This document shows, piece after piece, positions 61,506-64,000 of a stretch of DNA of 64,000 bases; the stretch's first letter is position 1, and each line of letters begins with the position of its first letter. The stretch spans positions 124,001 to 188,000 of the forward strand of contig PCBI01000019.1 in the NCBI GenBank assembly GCA_002730875.1, written 5' to 3'. This DNA comes from Spirochaetaceae bacterium (GTDB taxonomy: Bacteria > Spirochaetota > Leptospiria > Leptospirales > Leptonemataceae). The translations under genes were made by a program, and so were the position numbers. The notes beneath the pieces were generated by a model that was not told where the DNA came from, did no database searches, and saw only the letters and a program-made list of their open reading frames with translations.

Positions 61506-62423
61506 TCATTGAAGAAGGCTTTTTGCGATTTCGAGCAAAGTTCCTGGCGCTGTTTGGAGCAGGCTCCTTGCGCTTTCGAACAGGTTTCCCGGCATTGTTT
61601 CCAGTTTAGTGCTGAGCATTGCATCTAGCGAATTTTCTGGCATTGTTAGCGCAACGGCGAAAAGATAAATAATAAGCTCCGTGTATTGCTGGAGCGCGCC
61701 CAGGGCATCGCCGGTATAGCCACCGATCCATTTTTCCAGAAATCGGACCCAGTACAGGCTGAACAATGCAGCGGGCAGAAATCCCAGGATAACAAGCGGA
61801 GCGTCGATCAGCGGCAAGCAACTCGCGCAAAGAGTCGTAAGAGCCAGGAGCCTATATTTAGACGGAAGCGGTGTGCTGGCCATGGGCTTAACTTTGCTGC
61901 CCTGGTCTCTTGCATAAGGGGCCGCTTCCACGACCCAGGAGGCCAGATACCGGCTGGCAGTATGTGCGAAAACCAGGGTGCCTGCGTATGCATAAACGCT
62001 TTCGGATGCAAGGGAAAATCCGGCGGTGAATTTGAGCCCCAGAACAAGGATTAAGGCCACGGTGCCGAACGTGCCGATTCTACTATCCTTCATGATCGCC
62101 AGTATCTGTTCCCGCGACCAGCCGCCGCCAAGAGCATCCATGGAGTCGGCCAGGCCGTCTTCGTGGAAAGCGCCGGTGAGCCAGATCGAAAATGCCATGG
62201 AAAGCAAGACAGCGATGGCAACCGGTAGTAGTACGGCCGCAACACCGAACATGGTCGCGCAGAGACAGCTCAGGATTAGCCCTACCAGAGGGAAGTAGGC
62301 CCGGGATCTCTGTAAATCTTCCGGGCTGAATTGAATGCTAAAGGGAACTGGAATGCGAGTGTAGAAGGTCCAGGAAATGAGAAAGCGGTTCCATTCCCGC
62401 TGTAGACCGGGAAAGAAACCCAT
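61506..62423 (-). CDS. cobS: Adenosylcobinamide-GDP ribazoletransferase (cobalamin synthase)
   Basis: Inner-membrane enzyme that joins GDP-cobinamide with alpha-ribazole. The ATG at 62423 overlaps the cobT stop (TGATG); the frame continues upstream inside cobT. It has 305 residues with about seven hydrophobic spans. Seen: FYTRIPVP, FHEDGLADSMDALGGGWSREQILAIMKDSRIGTFG near 84-118 and GGYTGDALGALQQYTELIIYL near 235-255. The last 35 residues, after the usual end, are two copies of a PGxLxExAxSLLQ-type step (about 14 residues); this part corresponds to repeat DNA at 61508-61600. The gene order cobT-cobS-cobC is compact. Confidence 0.94.
   Translation of the reverse strand: MGFFPGLQREWNRFLISWTFYTRIPVPFSIQFSPEDLQRSRAYFPLVGLILSCLCATMFGVAAVLLPVAIAVLLSMAFSIWLTGAFHEDGLADSMDALGGGWSREQILAIMKDSRIGTFGTVALILVLGLKFTAGFSLASESVYAYAGTLVFAHTASRYLASWVVEAAPYARDQGSKVKPMASTPLPSKYRLLALTTLCASCLPLIDAPLVILGFLPAALFSLYWVRFLEKWIGGYTGDALGALQQYTELIIYLFAVALTMPENSLDAMLSTKLETMPGNLFESARSLLQTAPGTLLEIAKSLLQ
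61508..61600. repeat. Decayed repeat inside the 3' end of cobS
   Basis: Two to three decayed units of about 42-45 bp containing TTTCGA.CA.GTT.CC.GGC-like words at about 61527-61600. They encode the repeated tail of CobS on the minus strand. Confidence 0.6.
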
Positions 62424-63574
62424 CAGCTGGATCCGGACACACCGGCGCTTTTGAAGCTGGCCATTTCGTTCAAGAAAGCGACAGCGCTTCGAAGCAATGG
62501 ATAGGCCAGCGCGCACCCGGTACCTTCGCCGAGACGCAACCCCAGATCCAGCACCGGATCCGCACCCAGTTGCTGCAACAAAGCGCTATGACCTTTTTCT
62601 CGGGATTGATGACAGAATATGGCGGAGGACTGAATCTCCGGCAACTCCGCCCGGGCCGCCAGGAAAGCTGTGCTGGAAATAAATCCATCGATAAGGAGAA
62701 TCATACCTCGCTTATGGGCCTCCTTCATGGCCGCGCTCATTTGAGCGATTTCGAAACCGCCAAAGGCTTTCATTGCCTCTCGGGCTGTGGAAATGTCGGG
62801 CCGTCGCCTGGTCGCCTTCGTCAATACCGCAAGCTTCGCATGGATTCCGGACTCATTCAGTCCGGTGCCGGCCCCCACGCACTGCTCCAGCGGAATGCCG
62901 GTAAGGCAATGCATGATGAGCGATGCGCTGGATGTGTTTCCTATCCCCATTTCACCAAAGCCCAGAACGTTGGTTCCGCGGACCTCAAGTCTGTTTACCA
63001 GGTCTGTGGCGTAGCGTTCGCAGATTTGTAACTGCTCTTCGCTCATTGCGTCGTGCGTTACGTAGTCGGCGGTGCCTTCCGCGACACGGGATTGAATCAG
63101 ATTGGGATGATCGATGGGCGGACCGGCCACGCCGCAGTCGCATACGCAGAGTTCCATCCCGGACTGTCGCGCCAGAACGTTGATGGCTGCTCCTCCGCTT
63201 AGAAAGTTCAGCACCATCTGGCGAGTGACCTCGGCTGGAAAAGCGCTTATGGGATGTTTTGACGCTCCATGGTCGGCAGCAAACACTGCAATAGTTGGTC
63301 GATTTAGAAACGGGCTTTCCGTATTCTGTATCAGTCCAATCCGAAGCGCCAATTCTTCTAGCTTGCCCAGGGAGCCCGGCGGTTTGGTTTTGCCGTCGAT
63401 TCGTCCCTGCAATAGGGCGCGAAGGGATTCCTTACGGCCTCTCAGGGCTTCTTCGTCGAAAGAGTGTTCCTTTGCCGTGAAATCGCCGGCCCTGATCTCG
63501 GACGGAATCTTCGCCTGACTCTGGTCTGGCCTTACCGGCTCTTCATCTACTGTTGGTTTCAAGATGGCGTCCAA
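62423..63574 (-). CDS. cobT: Nicotinate-nucleotide-dimethylbenzimidazole phosphoribosyltransferase
   Basis: Makes alpha-ribazole phosphate, the activated lower ligand of cobalamin. It has 383 residues from a TTG at 63574, about 30 longer than usual; the non-conserved N-terminal part (to about 55) means the start could be further in, but no ATG is available there. Seen: IDGKTKPPGSLGKLEELALRIG near 58-80, VFAADHGASKHPISAFPAEVT, NVLGFGEMGIGNTSSAS near 203-219, and LDLGLRLGEGTGCALA with the catalytic Glu near 353. It is first of the cobT-cobS-cobC run, each joined by overlap or a short gap. Confidence 0.94.
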   Translation of the reverse strand: MDAILKPTVDEEPVRPDQSQAKIPSEIRAGDFTAKEHSFDEEALRGRKESLRALLQGRIDGKTKPPGSLGKLEELALRIGLIQNTESPFLNRPTIAVFAADHGASKHPISAFPAEVTRQMVLNFLSGGAAINVLARQSGMELCVCDCGVAGPPIDHPNLIQSRVAEGTADYVTHDAMSEEQLQICERYATDLVNRLEVRGTNVLGFGEMGIGNTSSASLIMHCLTGIPLEQCVGAGTGLNESGIHAKLAVLTKATRRRPDISTAREAMKAFGGFEIAQMSAAMKEAHKRGMILLIDGFISSTAFLAARAELPEIQSSAIFCHQSREKGHSALLQQLGADPVLDLGLRLGEGTGCALAYPLLRSAVAFLNEMASFKSAGVSGSS

Positions 63575-63602
63575 AGTGCGGCTCGGTGGAACCGCGTTCT
63601 GA

Positions 63603-63639
63603 AAGGGTAGCCCGGGATTTGTTATCCTGGACTACCCTT
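63603..63639 (-). other. Long hairpin between the DUF6580 gene and cobT
   Basis: The arms 63603-63618 and 63624-63639 pair along 16 positions (AAGGGTAG with CTACCCTT, then GG/CC and GGAT/ATCC with one mismatch and one G-T pair) around a 5-base loop. It lies 39 bp past the DUF6580 stop and about 30 bp before the cobT start. No T run follows on the minus strand. No cobalamin riboswitch core was seen. Confidence 0.65.
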
Positions 63640-63677
63640 GCGTATCTTTTGTTGGGTCTAACTTCAGACCAGGACTC

Positions 63678-64000
63678 TCAGGCTCTGGCGGAAACCGCTT
63701 CCGGCATCGCATAGATCTGAATCATGCGCACCGCGCCCAGAAGAATCCCGGAGTAGAGCAGATCGCCGGCCAGGGTATTCCAGAAGAATGGAATGGCATT
63801 GATGTAGCAAAGAGCCAGTCCGCTGATGTTATGGGCATACATTCCGCTGAAGGCGAATACTGCCAGGTTCGAAATCACAAAGAAAGCGATGGAAGAACCC
63901 AGGCTCGCTACGGGTACTCCCAGAGCAAAGCTTTTGTTGTCTTTGCCGCGCAGAAATCCGCCTGCAAATACTGCCAGCATCAGTCCGCCATATACGGCCA
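63678..64000 (-). CDS. DUF6580-like membrane protein, 5' end outside window
   Basis: The last 107 codons of a membrane protein; the frame stays open to the window edge (an ATG at 63980 is internal). The pattern FALGVPVASLGSSIAFFVISNLAVFAFSG, then LALCYINAIPFFWNTLAGDLLYSGILLG matches DUF6580, small proteins similar to ECF-transporter substrate (S) subunits. Its position just before cobT-cobS-cobC on the same strand makes a role in corrinoid or lower-ligand uptake possible, but that is inference only. Confidence 0.75.
   Translation of the reverse strand, partial: AVYGGLMLAVFAGGFLRGKDNKSFALGVPVASLGSSIAFFVISNLAVFAFSGMYAHNISGLALCYINAIPFFWNTLAGDLLYSGILLGAVRMIQIYAMPEAVSARA

Noticed and set aside
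60947-61609. 220-codon plus-strand frame
   Set aside because: Antisense to cobC, which has clear family motifs; the frame has no ribosome-binding site or protein-like pattern.
63575-63677. Cobalamin riboswitch before cobT
   Set aside because: The gap is only about 100 bp and lacks the GCCACTG B12-box; only a simple hairpin is present.

Overview
The window looks like chromosomal DNA of a spirochaete of the order Leptospirales, closer to Leptonema/Turneriella than to Leptospira proper because base composition is roughly 52-54% G+C by eye. This is an inference. It rests on a DUF1577/PilZ-type protein (a family I know mainly from Leptospira), a FliY/FliN flagellar switch protein, spirochaete-type lipoboxes in many small exported proteins, SpoIIE/PP2C phosphatases joined to membrane sensors, and an apolipoprotein N-acyltransferase. 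I saw no rRNA, tRNA, CRISPR array, insertion sequence or prophage. Genes are densely packed on both strands, mostly in runs of one to four.

Layout. 1-5170: ammonium transporter (cut by the window edge), an acyl-CoA dehydrogenase, and the divergent electron-transfer flavoprotein pair etfB-etfA ending in a strong terminator. Together these suggest fatty-acid or branched-chain acyl-CoA oxidation. 5354-10666: a 599-residue unknown protein, a phosphofructokinase with pyrophosphate-type active-site residues, and a class II photolyase. 10834-20113: DUF2784 membrane protein, cyclophilin lipoprotein, CoA-binding protein, bioA, a TetR regulator divergent from a fatty-acid desaturase with an operator between them, a suppressor-of-fused protein, a WbuC-like cupin, an EI24 membrane protein and panD. 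20373-29089: GAF/HD-GYP protein, membrane SpoIIE phosphatase, glycyl-tRNA synthetase, XerD-like recombinase, and a lipoprotein/exported-protein pair. 29303-33654: MarR regulator with three operator copies facing a DoxX gene, then three exported proteins, two of which share a small beta module. 33739-43123: HAD-like protein, GH36 alpha-galactosidase, fliY/fliN, a SET-domain protein with a histone-H1-like tail, lnt, pyrE, an endonuclease I lipoprotein and the DUF1577/PilZ protein. 43511-54648: an outer-membrane barrel protein behind a sigma-54-type promoter, an aldehyde dehydrogenase, a 1019-residue membrane PP2C-TPR protein, a sodium:solute symporter, an EamA exporter and a glycosyltransferase-like membrane protein. 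54645-58790: pyruvate dehydrogenase genes pdhA-pdhB-pdhC running into a cytochrome c lipoprotein and the glycosyltransferase-like gene. 58925-64000: two peptidoglycan enzymes, then cobT-cobS-cobC for the lower ligand of cobalamin, preceded by a DUF6580 membrane protein cut by the window edge.

Two features recur at the DNA level. First, many gaps at gene 3' ends carry short tandem repeats (7, 10, 11, 16, 18, about 36 and 50 bp), from perfect to decayed, and one of them extends into the end of cobS. Second, several gaps carry long hairpins with no U tract, beside a smaller set of ordinary terminators. The most unusual single gene is the SET methyltransferase with its own histone-like tail (37691-38338). 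Also worth attention are the sigma-54 promoter of the outer-membrane protein, the apparent CTG start of cobC, and the multi-copy operators of the MarR and TetR systems.
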